Assembly: GCA_002162795.1 (NCBI GenBank)
Contig: MAAY01000054.1
Location: 1-39,412 of the forward strand
Origin: Rhodobacterales bacterium 56_14_T64
GTDB lineage: Bacteria > Pseudomonadota > Alphaproteobacteria > Rhodobacterales > Rhodobacteraceae
Direction: 5' to 3'
DNA: 39,412 nt
Shown: piece after piece, positions 16,772 to 24,695 of the stretch
Layout: each line of letters opens with the position of its first letter
How positions within the stretch are numbered: position 1 is the first letter of the stretch
Position numbers and translations under genes: made by a program
Notes under the pieces: generated by a model
The model's input: the letters and a program-made list of their open reading frames with translations, nothing else
The model's database searches: none
Told to the model about the DNA's origin: nothing

Positions 16772-17620
16772 TCAGAGTATGACTTGGTGTTCGCGTTGTC
16801 CGGTGATCCCGGTGGCAAGGCTAAAGGTTTGACCGGCTTGCGGGTCGGTGCTGTTGTCCGCTGCTGATGTGACATAGACCGTGGTCAGGTCAGGTCCACC
16901 AAAAGCTGGGCAGGTGGTTTGCGACGGCGGCAGATCCCAGGTGGCCAGCAACGCACCCGATGCCGAATAGCGTGCAAGCCGTCCAGTGCCCCATTGAGCA
17001 TTCCAGAAACAACTCTCGGCATCGACAACTGCCCCATCTGGGCCAAAATCTTCGCCAGAGAAATCCAGATAAACCTCAGGGTCACCCACGGGCCATCCAT
17101 CGTCGGCGTTCAATGGCTGGCGCATGATACGGCCATCTGCGGTGTCGGTGTAATAGGCGCACGAGCGGTCTGGCGCGAAACAGATTGCGTTGCTGATGCT
17201 GACGTCGCCAACAAGCTGCCGCAACTCACCGCGATAGAAGCGATAGATTGCGCCCGCACCGGGTTCCGCGTTGAACCCCATGGTGCCAATCCAGAAACCA
17301 CCCCACGGATCGGCGCGGCCGTCGTTAGATCGTGTCACCGGGTTGTCAGCCTCCAACGGTACAACCAACTCACGCGCACCAGATGCAATACTAAACCGAT
17401 ACAACCCGCTTTCGCTGGCCATCAGCAGAGTATCCGTATCTACCCATCCAGCCGCTGAGACACATTCGTCGAATTGCCAGTGCCGCTGGTCACCACTTTC
17501 AACAGTCAACAGTTGCTTAGACAGTATGTCGAACCAGAACAATTGCTTGCGTTCGGGGTGCCACATAGGGCCTTCCCCCAGTACACAGGCTGTTTCGCTA
17601 AAAACCTGAGCTTTAGTCAT
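16772..17620 (-). CDS. SMP-30/gluconolactonase-family sugar lactonase
   Basis: A 282-residue six-bladed propeller lactonase. Metal-site residues fit the family: Glu16 in LGEGPMWH, Asn in RSNDGRADPWGGFWIGTMG, and Asp in FGPDGAVVDAE. It would hydrolyse the aldonolactone made by a sugar dehydrogenase; in this operon that is galactono-lactone to galactonate. The ATG overlaps the stop of the aldolase gene by four bases (ATGA), so it is translationally coupled. No signal peptide. An L-arabinono- or fuconolactone substrate cannot be excluded from sequence alone. Confidence 0.88.
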   Translation of the reverse strand: MTKAQVFSETACVLGEGPMWHPERKQLFWFDILSKQLLTVESGDQRHWQFDECVSAAGWVDTDTLLMASESGLYRFSIASGARELVVPLEADNPVTRSNDGRADPWGGFWIGTMGFNAEPGAGAIYRFYRGELRQLVGDVSISNAICFAPDRSCAYYTDTADGRIMRQPLNADDGWPVGDPEVYLDFSGEDFGPDGAVVDAESCFWNAQWGTGRLARYSASGALLATWDLPPSQTTCPAFGGPDLTTVYVTSAADNSTDPQAGQTFSLATGITGQREHQVIL

Positions 17621-18222
17621 TGGCCCACCTCATCATAAGCCGCAACAATCTCTGCCGCGCGTGTGGCGACGTCCTGAACCGTGAAGCCGGGCTTGTAGAT
17701 GCCGGTTCCAATGCCAAATCCAGTGATCCCTGCGGCCTGCCATTCGGCAAAATTATGGGGGCCAGCGCCACCAACAGCATAGGTTTTCACATCCTGTGGC
17801 AGCACGGCCTTCAGCGCAGAAAAACCGTCGATGCCCAGTTTGAAGGCCGGGAAGAACTTCAACCCATCAGCCCCGGCGCGCAATGCCGCAAAGGCCTCGG
17901 TTGGGGTCAGCACACCGGGATAAGACAGCATTCCGGCGGCCTTGGTCGCGGCGATCACTTCGGCGCAGCAATCAGGGGAGACCACCATTGCGGCGCCAAT
18001 ATCAGCCAGTCGCGTAACGGAAGCCGTATCCAGCACCGTGCCTGCACCAATGGTCGCCGCGTCGCCTGCATGTTTGACCATGGCCGCGATGGTATCAAAC
18101 GGCTGGGGAGAGTTCAGCGGCACTTCGATCTTGGTGATGCCTGCCGCGAACAGAGCATCGGTTACGGCGCAGGCTTCATCGGATTTAATGCCACGCAGGA
18201 TGGCGATGATTTCACGTGTCAT
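17617..18222 (-). CDS. dgoA: 2-dehydro-3-deoxy-6-phosphogalactonate aldolase
   Basis: A 201-residue class I KDPG/KDPGal-type aldolase. Glu33 in KIEVPLNSP and the Schiff-base Lys122 in GLKFFPA are present, both four residues earlier than in the Escherichia coli DgoA numbering I recall. GAGTVLD and the C-terminal VGGAGPHNF phosphate loop complete the fold. The PLNSP motif and the neighbouring galactonokinase favour KDPGal over KDPG. It cleaves KDPGal to pyruvate and glyceraldehyde 3-phosphate. It shares an ATGA overlap with the kinase gene upstream. Confidence 0.9.
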   Translation of the reverse strand: MTREIIAILRGIKSDEACAVTDALFAAGITKIEVPLNSPQPFDTIAAMVKHAGDAATIGAGTVLDTASVTRLADIGAAMVVSPDCCAEVIAATKAAGMLSYPGVLTPTEAFAALRAGADGLKFFPAFKLGIDGFSALKAVLPQDVKTYAVGGAGPHNFAEWQAAGITGFGIGTGIYKPGFTVQDVATRAAEIVAAYDEVGQ

Positions 18223-19142
18223 GGGGTCATTTCTACCAATTTGTCATAGGCGGCGCTCAGGCCTTTCAAGGTCATATCTTCTGCGGTCACATTGCGGGCC
18301 ATTGCACCTTGTTGCACCAGCGCACTGCCATAAGCCGAGGCGATGCCGCTTTCGCCAACAATTACCACGTCTTGACCCAGCCAATAAGGCCGGGCGGCGG
18401 CCAGTTCGATGCCGATCAACAACCCGGAAATCCGCGAGCGTGCTGCGGTGCTGTCCAGATCACACAGTAGCGATTCCGCTCGGATGGAAAACAGGTTGCC
18501 TGACACAGCCGAGGGCCGCGAGATCGCATCCGAGACAGCCGCCTCAAAGGCTTCGGCATCCCAGCCATCCTCACCTACCGAATGGCGCAGGACCGAGCTG
18601 TTGCAGATCAGTGCAAACAGCTCTCCAGTCATGAAGGTTCGGAAACTAACAACCTCTCCGGCGCTGATGTGGACCCATTTGCAATGAGTGCCCGGCAGGC
18701 AGATCACTCCGTCGAAATCCGGAGATCCAGCCAGGAACCCGGCAATCTGGGTCTCTTCTCCACGCATGACATCTGCCGCTGGCAATTGCTTGATGCCCGG
18801 CAGGATGAACACGTTCAAGCGTTGATCCTTGGTCTGAACCTGTGTCGCGTCGTCGATTGTTGGCGGGGCACAAGGTACTTGGGTATAGGGGGCCTCGACC
18901 CAGCCTTGGCGCGACCCGGCCATGCCGCAACACACTACAGGGAGTGTCCCTTGTGCAGGCAGCGCATCGCCGATCAGGTCCAGTAGTGTCGCCTCGTATT
19001 GATCAGATTGCAGGGTCGACATTCCCCGATCCGACCCAATGTGTTGCAGAACCTTGTTCTGATCGTCCATCAGCCAAAGCCGCAGATGCGAGGTGCCCCA
19101 ATCAGCGGCGATCCAGCTTAAGTTCTCTACTTCCTTGGTCAT
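18219..19142 (-). CDS. dgoK: 2-dehydro-3-deoxygalactonokinase
   Basis: A 307-residue DgoK-family kinase. The N-terminal phosphate motif is AADWGTSHLRLWLMD (residues ~12-26), with CCGMAGSRQGWVEAPY and LPGTHCKWV further on, all typical of DgoK. It phosphorylates 2-keto-3-deoxy-D-galactonate, the committed step before the DgoA aldolase. Its start overlaps the stop of the SDR gene by one base (ATG/TGA) and its own stop overlaps the dgoA start, so these enzymes form a coupled set. Confidence 0.92.
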   Translation of the reverse strand: MTKEVENLSWIAADWGTSHLRLWLMDDQNKVLQHIGSDRGMSTLQSDQYEATLLDLIGDALPAQGTLPVVCCGMAGSRQGWVEAPYTQVPCAPPTIDDATQVQTKDQRLNVFILPGIKQLPAADVMRGEETQIAGFLAGSPDFDGVICLPGTHCKWVHISAGEVVSFRTFMTGELFALICNSSVLRHSVGEDGWDAEAFEAAVSDAISRPSAVSGNLFSIRAESLLCDLDSTAARSRISGLLIGIELAAARPYWLGQDVVIVGESGIASAYGSALVQQGAMARNVTAEDMTLKGLSAAYDKLVEMTP

Positions 19143-19912
19143 CAGCCCGATACCACCACACCGCCATCCACAGCCATGGTTTGGCCCGTCATCATTCGGC
19201 TGGTTTTAGATGCCAGAAACAAAGTGGCGTCTACGACATCCTGCGGCTCCAGATGATCCTTCAGGCACTGACGCTCCAGATGGGCGGCCAGGGCTTCGGG
19301 AGTGGCCCATTTGTCCAGTTGTTTTTCGGTCAACACCCAGCCCGGGGCCAGTGCATTCACGCGAATGCCATCGGGGCCAAATTCGCGGGCTAACCCACGC
19401 GTCATGCCGGTGATGCCAGCATTAGCCGCGACATAAGCGGGATAGCCTGCACCACCCATCATATAGCTGATGGAGGAGAAGTTGATGATTGCCCCACGTC
19501 CTGCGCTTTTCATGCCGGGCAACACGGCCTGACAGGCAAAGAAATAGGCCTTGAGGTTGATTGCCTGCATCCAGTCCCAGAACTCTTCGGTGACATCCAA
19601 TGTGTTATGGCGTTGGTCGTTGGCTGCATTGTTGACCAAAATCTCAATGGTGCCGTGGGCGCTTGCACTCTGGGTGACGGCTGCCTGCAACGCGGTGGTG
19701 TCGGTGATGTCACATTGAATGAACAAAGGTCTCTGGCCGGTTTCCTGCTCCATATGGTCCACAAATTCCGAGGCGTCTGATCTGCCAACAAACGCGACCT
19801 TAGCGCCTTGGCGCAAGAAGCCTTCGGTCAGCGAGGCACCGATACCCGAGCCGCCACCCGTAATGAAGACTGAGGCGCCTGCAAGGTCATGAAATGTGGC
19901 TGTTTTGCTCAT
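19142..19912 (-). CDS. SDR-family oxidoreductase, probable galactose dehydrogenase with Lys-to-Asn change
   Basis: A 256-residue short-chain dehydrogenase from the chosen ATG at 19912 (MSKTATFHDL); an in-frame extension to 20002 is not SDR-like. The NAD(P) motif is TGGGSGIG, followed by NNAAND. The catalytic Ser147 and Tyr160 have the correct spacing, but the next key position, normally Lys (YxxxK), is Asn164 in YVAANAG (codon AAT on the minus strand). The C-terminal part (GIRVNALAPGWVLTEKQ, ATLFLAS, DGG) is typical. By operon position it should oxidise galactose to galactono-lactone. Whether Asn supports catalysis, or marks a subfamily or altered function, is open. Confidence 0.8.
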   Translation of the reverse strand: MSKTATFHDLAGASVFITGGGSGIGASLTEGFLRQGAKVAFVGRSDASEFVDHMEQETGQRPLFIQCDITDTTALQAAVTQSASAHGTIEILVNNAANDQRHNTLDVTEEFWDWMQAINLKAYFFACQAVLPGMKSAGRGAIINFSSISYMMGGAGYPAYVAANAGITGMTRGLAREFGPDGIRVNALAPGWVLTEKQLDKWATPEALAAHLERQCLKDHLEPQDVVDATLFLASKTSRMMTGQTMAVDGGVVVSG

Positions 19913-19934
19913 TGAGAGGTCTTTCGTTAGAAGG

Positions 19935-19950
19935 GGTGGGGACGCCCACC
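19935..19950 (-). repeat. Short hairpin in the 184-base gap before the SDR gene
   Basis: GGTGGG and CCCACC form a 6-bp stem with a 4-base loop, 22 bases upstream of the SDR start. The gap 19913-20096 between the GH4 and SDR genes is the largest inside this otherwise tight operon and contains no gene I can support. The hairpin may mark mRNA processing or an internal control point; on the minus strand an A/T-rich run precedes it, so it is not a standard terminator. Confidence 0.35.
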
Positions 19951-20096
19951 AAAATAATTTTTTAAGTCCGCGACGCAGATAGGCAATAAAGTATGATTTC
20001 ATTCAGGCCTTGGTAAAGCGTAGAGTTTGCCCAAAATCATGCGGGAACACGCATTATTCTGGTCATCATACTTGGTTGCCTTGCGTCGCGAATGGG

Positions 20097-21455
20097 TCAT
20101 GCCGCAGAACCGTTGTTAATCCAGTCCGGCATCCAGTCGCCATGGGCCACCAGCAAGTCGTCCACCAACTTACGGATCTGGCGCAGATCCAGCTCGGCGG
20201 CGGTGCGTGGGTCCATCATGGCAGCGTGATAGATATACTCGCGGTTCTCTGCCATCAGCGCCTGCACCGTCAATTCCTGCACATTGATATTGGTCCGCAT
20301 CATTGCAATCAGCTGCGGTGGGATGTCGTTGACAACAGTTGGCTGAATGCCGCTGCCGTCGACCAGACAGGGCACTTCAACTGCTGCACCCATCGGCAGT
20401 TGAGCAATCTGACCGCTGTTTGGAACATTGCCATAGATTACAGCAGGCGCACCTGTGGTGATCGAGTTCATGATGGTCGCCGCATATTCGTGGCTCTTGG
20501 GCACTTCAATCGTCGGCGCTTTGCGCAGCGCCTCGGCCTGTGTAGCCCAATCGGCGATCTGCTCTTCGCAACGCAACGGGTATTCATCCAGCGGGATCCT
20601 GAATTGTTCGATCAGATCGGGGCGGTGCGATTTGATGAACCACGGCACATATTCCGCGAAGTGCTCTGAGGATTCCGTGACGAACAGCCCAAAGTGCTTC
20701 AATACTTCGTAGCGCACAATGTTCGGGCAGCGTTCGTTGGCACCGGTCGCGGTGGGATAGCGGCCTTCTTCATACCCAGCTTTCAGAGCAGGGTAGAGAT
20801 CGCGGCAGGTTCCATCCTTCAGGCGTTCCTCAAATTCCAGAAAGAACGCCATGTGGTTGATGCCAGCCGCCCGATATTTCAGATCGCTGACAGCAACATC
20901 CAGATCCCGCGCCAGTTCTTCGGCAGTGCCTTGAACCGAGTGGCACAGGCCCACCTGTTTGATCTGAGGATATTTCGCGCCAATCGCCCAGATGTTGATC
21001 GCCATTGGGTTGACGTATTGCAGCAGCGTTGCCTCGGGGCACAGCTCCAGCATGTCTTCGCAGACGGACCACAGATGCGGCACGGTGCGCAGGCCCCGCA
21101 TGATGCCGCCTATGCCCAGCGTGTCAGCAATGGTCTGATCTAAGCCATAGCTTTTGGGGATGTCGAAATCGGTGGCTGTGCAGGGTTTGTAGCCGCCGAT
21201 CTGGAACGCCACGACAACAAAGTCCGCACCGTCCAGCGCCGCGCGCTGATCAGTGTATGTGGAAACCTGTGCCTCCACCCCCATTGACGCGACCATCTTG
21301 TTTGCCACCAGTTCGGATTCTTCCAACCGGGTGCTGTCGATGTCCATCAGAGCGATATTGGCATCGCTTAGGGCAGGGTAATGAAGAACATCTCCGATGA
21401 TGTTCTTCATGAAGATGGTCGAACCTGCGCCGATAAAGGCAATCTTGATAGCCAT
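20097..21455 (-). CDS. Alpha-galactosidase-like glycoside hydrolase, family 4
   Basis: A 452-residue NAD- and metal-dependent GH4 enzyme closest in appearance to MelA-type alpha-galactosidases. It has the Rossmann start KIAFIGAGSTIF, YVNPMAINIWA near residue 150, the metal ligand Cys171 in LCHSVQGT, and His201 in AGINHMAFF. GH4 enzymes cleave through an oxidation-elimination mechanism and are cytoplasmic. The gene follows the second permease after 34 bases, so imported alpha-galactosides are probably the substrates. Alpha-glucosidase or alpha-glucuronidase activity also exists in this family; the dgo genes nearby favour galactose. Confidence 0.88.
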   Translation of the reverse strand: MAIKIAFIGAGSTIFMKNIIGDVLHYPALSDANIALMDIDSTRLEESELVANKMVASMGVEAQVSTYTDQRAALDGADFVVVAFQIGGYKPCTATDFDIPKSYGLDQTIADTLGIGGIMRGLRTVPHLWSVCEDMLELCPEATLLQYVNPMAINIWAIGAKYPQIKQVGLCHSVQGTAEELARDLDVAVSDLKYRAAGINHMAFFLEFEERLKDGTCRDLYPALKAGYEEGRYPTATGANERCPNIVRYEVLKHFGLFVTESSEHFAEYVPWFIKSHRPDLIEQFRIPLDEYPLRCEEQIADWATQAEALRKAPTIEVPKSHEYAATIMNSITTGAPAVIYGNVPNSGQIAQLPMGAAVEVPCLVDGSGIQPTVVNDIPPQLIAMMRTNINVQELTVQALMAENREYIYHAAMMDPRTAAELDLRQIRKLVDDLLVAHGDWMPDWINNGSAA

Positions 21456-21489
21456 TGGCTTTCCTATACGTCTGTCCGCCTGTGGCAGA

Positions 21490-22338
21490 TTACTTCACAG
21501 CACCTAGGGTCAAACCCGCGATGAAGTGTTTTTGCAGCAAAAAGAAGATCGCAACTGGCGGCAGTGCGGCCACAATGGATCCTGCCGAAACCAGATGCCA
21601 GGCGGCAACCCACTGACCGTTCAGTGAATACAGACCGGCAGTGACTGGCTGACTTTCAGCGCCTTGGGTCAGCACGGTGGCCCAGAAGTAATCGTTCCAG
21701 ATGAAGGTGAACACCAGTACCGCCAGCGCGGCAATCGCCGGGCGCATCAGTGGCAGGATGATGAACCAGAAGATCCGCCATTCCTTGACGCCCTCAACCC
21801 GCGCCGCCTCGATCAATTCCACTGGTAGCGAGCGGATGAAATTGCGCATGAACAAGGTGCAGAACCCGGTCTGAAAGGCGATGTGGAACAGCGCCAGCCC
21901 GGTGACCGAATTGTACAACCCCATCTGCAGGGTCAGATCCCGCACTGGCACCATCAGGATCTGAAACGGCACAAAGTTGCCCGCAACGAACATGAAAAAC
22001 ACCAGCATGTTGCCTTTGAACTTGTACACCGCCAGCGCAAAGCCAGACATGCACGACAGTGCCAGCGTGCCGATCACCGTCGGGATTGTCACTCGAACCG
22101 AGTTCCACATGTAACTGCCAAGTGGCGTATTGGTGAAGATGTCCGAGTAGTTCTGGATCAGGTTAAACGATGTGGGCCAGCCCCAGTAGTTACCGGCTGT
22201 GATGTCACCAGCGGACCGGATCGAGGTCAGCGCCACTGCGATCAACGGCAGAAGCCACAAGATCATCGCAAAGGGTAGGGCGGTCTTATACATCCGTTGC
22301 AGGGCAGCGGAGCGGCGTTCAATAGGTGTTGGAAACAT
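21490..22338 (-). CDS. Galactoside ABC transporter permease (MalG type)
   Basis: A 282-residue inner-membrane permease with about six membrane segments and a clear EAA coupling loop, EAARVEGVKEWRIFWFIILP, near residue 190. It starts three bases after the stop of its partner permease. Third gene of the minus-strand operon. Hydrolases encoded directly downstream suggest the cargo is a galactose-containing oligosaccharide. Confidence 0.93.
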   Translation of the reverse strand: MFPTPIERRSAALQRMYKTALPFAMILWLLPLIAVALTSIRSAGDITAGNYWGWPTSFNLIQNYSDIFTNTPLGSYMWNSVRVTIPTVIGTLALSCMSGFALAVYKFKGNMLVFFMFVAGNFVPFQILMVPVRDLTLQMGLYNSVTGLALFHIAFQTGFCTLFMRNFIRSLPVELIEAARVEGVKEWRIFWFIILPLMRPAIAALAVLVFTFIWNDYFWATVLTQGAESQPVTAGLYSLNGQWVAAWHLVSAGSIVAALPPVAIFFLLQKHFIAGLTLGAVK

Positions 22339-22341
22339 GGA

Positions 22342-23235
22342 TCACTGGCCCCTTTCGTCGCGGTACATTTTCATAAGGAAGAAGGTGATGTAGATCATCA
22401 TGATCAGAAGCAGGACAACGGCGATTGCAGCGCCATATCCCATACGGAAGCCGTATTCAGAGAAGGCCTTTTCGTACATATAGTAGGCCAGCACGCGCGA
22501 GCTGCCCCAAGGACCACCTGCGGTCATGATCGACACCAGATCAAAGCTGCGCAACGCGCCGATGACGGTGACCACAATGGCAATGAAGGTGGCGGGCTTC
22601 AGTTGCGGTAGGATGATGTACCACAGCATGTTCCAGCCTTTGGCATTGTCAAGCCGTCCGGCCTCGATCTGTTCGGGATCCACAGCATTCAACCCGGTGA
22701 TATACAGGATCATGCAATAGGCGGTCTGCGGCCACAGGCCAGCAAAGATAATGCCATAGGTCACCCAGGTCTCATCCCCCAGGATCGCAATCGGCCCCAT
22801 GCCAAACCAGCCAAGGATCACATTCAATAATCCGTAAGAGGGGTCATAGAACCAAGTGAACACCAGGCCGACCACCACTTGGCTGATCACAAAGGGAAAG
22901 AAGAACAGCGACTTATACAGCCGCATGCCAAACACCGTCTGGTTCAGGAACAATGCGATGAACAATCCGGCGGGGATCGCCAGCATGTACAGCACCAGCC
23001 AGATCACGTTGTTCTTGAGCGAGGTATAGAAGGCCTCGTCGTCCATCAGTTCAACATAGTTATCCATGCCGACAAAGGTCTTCGGACCCAGCCCGTCCCA
23101 GTCATACAGCGAGATCTGTATTGATTGGAAAATCGGAAAGATAACATAGAACAGGAAAAACAAAATTGCCGGTGCCAAGAATAACACCGGAGCAAGACTG
23201 CGCTGATTAAAACGGGATGCGCGAGACGCTGACAT
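22342..23235 (-). CDS. Galactoside ABC transporter permease (MalF type)
   Basis: A 297-residue permease from the chosen ATG at 23235 (MSASRASRFNQRS), just before the first hydrophobic segment; a longer frame to 23298 would run into the binding-protein stem-loop and looks non-coding. The coupling loop is degenerate, EAGRLDNAKGWNMLWYIILP, as often seen in MalF-type subunits. It lies between the binding protein and the MalG-type permease. Confidence 0.92.
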   Translation of the reverse strand: MSASRASRFNQRSLAPVLFLAPAILFFLFYVIFPIFQSIQISLYDWDGLGPKTFVGMDNYVELMDDEAFYTSLKNNVIWLVLYMLAIPAGLFIALFLNQTVFGMRLYKSLFFFPFVISQVVVGLVFTWFYDPSYGLLNVILGWFGMGPIAILGDETWVTYGIIFAGLWPQTAYCMILYITGLNAVDPEQIEAGRLDNAKGWNMLWYIILPQLKPATFIAIVVTVIGALRSFDLVSIMTAGGPWGSSRVLAYYMYEKAFSEYGFRMGYGAAIAVVLLLIMMIYITFFLMKMYRDERGQ

Positions 23236-23287
23236 AGGCCAAATCCAGTTTGTTGAGAGGTAAGACGCGGCTGCGCTGGCGAGATAC

Positions 23288-23307
23288 GCAGGGCCCAAAG
23301 GCCCCGC
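23288..23307 (-). repeat. Stem-loop after the galactoside binding-protein gene
   Basis: GCAGGGCC and GGCCCCGC pair as an 8-bp stem (one G-U) with a four-base loop, in the 92-base gap between binding protein and permease. A second hairpin, GCGTTTAC-TT-GTAAACGC (23324-23341), overlaps the binding-protein stop codon. Neither has a U-run. Such hairpins often protect the binding-protein message from 3' decay so that it outnumbers the permeases. Confidence 0.6.
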
Positions 23308-23327
23308 GTTTTGTGATAGTCTGGCGT

Positions 23328-24566
23328 TTACTTGTAAACGCGCAGACGAGTCTTTTCGAGACGGGTCAGAATGGCATCCAAACGATCAGGCTTGACCATG
23401 AACTCCTGGAAACCTTCCATGCCGATTTTGGCCATTTCAGCTGGTGCATCGCGGTCAAAGAATTGGGCAATGCCACCATCAGTCGAGGACAGCATGGCGT
23501 AGCCAGCCTGCAGGAACTTGTCGTCACCCACAGTCGAGTCTTTGTTGATCGGCAGCTGACCCAGAGTTTCGTTGATCTTGGTCTGAGCTTCAGCAGAGGC
23601 CAGGAATGCCAGGAACTTCCGGGCGTCTTCCTTATTGCTGGCGTTTGCCGGGATGTGCAGCGTATCGGTTGGCGCTTCTTCAGCCAGCGGTACGTCCGGG
23701 TTGATGACTGGGAACTGGAAAAAGCCCAGTTGGTCATCTGTCAGACCTGCTTCACGCAGTGGCGCCACGGCGAAGTTACCCATGACATACATGGCCGCAT
23801 CACCAGCAACCATTGGTGCCAGAGCTTCCTGCCACGAATAAGACGTGTGGTTGTCCAGGAAGAAGCCTGCGTCGATCAGCTCTTTCCAGTTGTTCATGGT
23901 GTCAACAACGCGCTGATCGGTCCACTCAACCTCACCCTTGGTCAGAGCCATGTGGAACTCATAACCGTTGGTACGCAGGTTAAGGTAGTCGAATACGCCG
24001 CCAGCAGTCCACAGGTACTTGGTGCCGATGGTGATCGGTGTCACGCCAGCTGCAGTCAGAGTTGCGCCTGCTGCCTTGAACTCGTCCCAGTTGGTAGGAA
24101 CTTCGATGCCATTGGCTTCAAAGATGTCCTTACGGTAGTAAACGCCCCACTGGTAGTAAGTGTATGGCACACCCCATTTTTTACCATCTATGGTCATCGA
24201 ACCGGCAGCCGAGGCCAGTGATTCGTTCAAGCCGTTTTCTTCCCAGACATCGCTGACATCTTCAAACAGACCGGCGTTGACGTAGGGCAGCATGCGGTTG
24301 CCAGCATACCAGTTGGCCAGATCAGGCGCATCTGCGGTCAGGAAGTTGCGGATCGAGGTTTTATAGCCCTCGTGGTCAAACAGGTTCCATTTGACTGTGA
24401 TGTCCGGGTTGGCGGCTTCAAAATCAGCAATCAGCTGTTCAAATGCCGCTTTGGGGGCTGGATCGGATGTGTCGGTGTTGATCACCAGCTCACCCGCGAA
24501 TGCCGATGTTGCAAGAATTGTCGACGCAGCAAGCGACGCAATTGTTGTTTTGAATGTAGAGATCAT
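23328..24566 (-). CDS. ABC sugar-binding protein of the galactoside importer
   Basis: A 412-residue periplasmic extracellular solute-binding protein from the ATG at 24566, chosen because GGAGG lies six bases upstream. A Sec signal peptide covers ~1-24 (ending ATSAFA before GELVIN). The mature part has family features such as FEAANPDITVKWNLFDHEGYKT and a domain-crossing region with several aromatic residues (WAGN, YYQWGVYYRK) suited to sugar stacking. It heads the nine-gene minus-strand operon and is divergent from the IclR regulator. Confidence 0.93.
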   Translation of the reverse strand: MISTFKTTIASLAASTILATSAFAGELVINTDTSDPAPKAAFEQLIADFEAANPDITVKWNLFDHEGYKTSIRNFLTADAPDLANWYAGNRMLPYVNAGLFEDVSDVWEENGLNESLASAAGSMTIDGKKWGVPYTYYQWGVYYRKDIFEANGIEVPTNWDEFKAAGATLTAAGVTPITIGTKYLWTAGGVFDYLNLRTNGYEFHMALTKGEVEWTDQRVVDTMNNWKELIDAGFFLDNHTSYSWQEALAPMVAGDAAMYVMGNFAVAPLREAGLTDDQLGFFQFPVINPDVPLAEEAPTDTLHIPANASNKEDARKFLAFLASAEAQTKINETLGQLPINKDSTVGDDKFLQAGYAMLSSTDGGIAQFFDRDAPAEMAKIGMEGFQEFMVKPDRLDAILTRLEKTRLRVYK

Positions 24567-24584
24567 GATGTCCTCCCAGAACGG

Positions 24585-24619
24585 TTTCACTATTTGAAAC
24601 TTGATTTCACATATTGAAA
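24585..24619. promoter_or_regulatory. Two tandem TTTCA-N5-TGAAA dyads, probable IclR operators
   Basis: Site 1 (24585-24599) and site 2 (24605-24619) are each inverted repeats TTTCA-N5-TGAAA, and their first six and last five bases are identical. Their centres are 20 bp apart, two helical turns. They lie in the 129-base gap between the binding-protein gene and the IclR gene; site 1 starts only 19 bases before the binding-protein ATG. IclR-family proteins bind such palindromes as dimers or dimers of dimers, so repression of the galactoside operon and self-control are likely. Confidence 0.65.
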
Positions 24620-24695
24620 ATATAAACGCAACTCGCTATGACTTGTCAATACTTTCGTCTAGGTCACGGGGCGGAAGTTACCGGAGGAGACAAGA

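Noticed and set aside
5885-24221. Long antisense frames opposite the two binding-protein genes (5885-6781, 23250-24221)
   Set aside because: Same reason: shadows of well-supported genes, without domains or proper ribosome binding sites.
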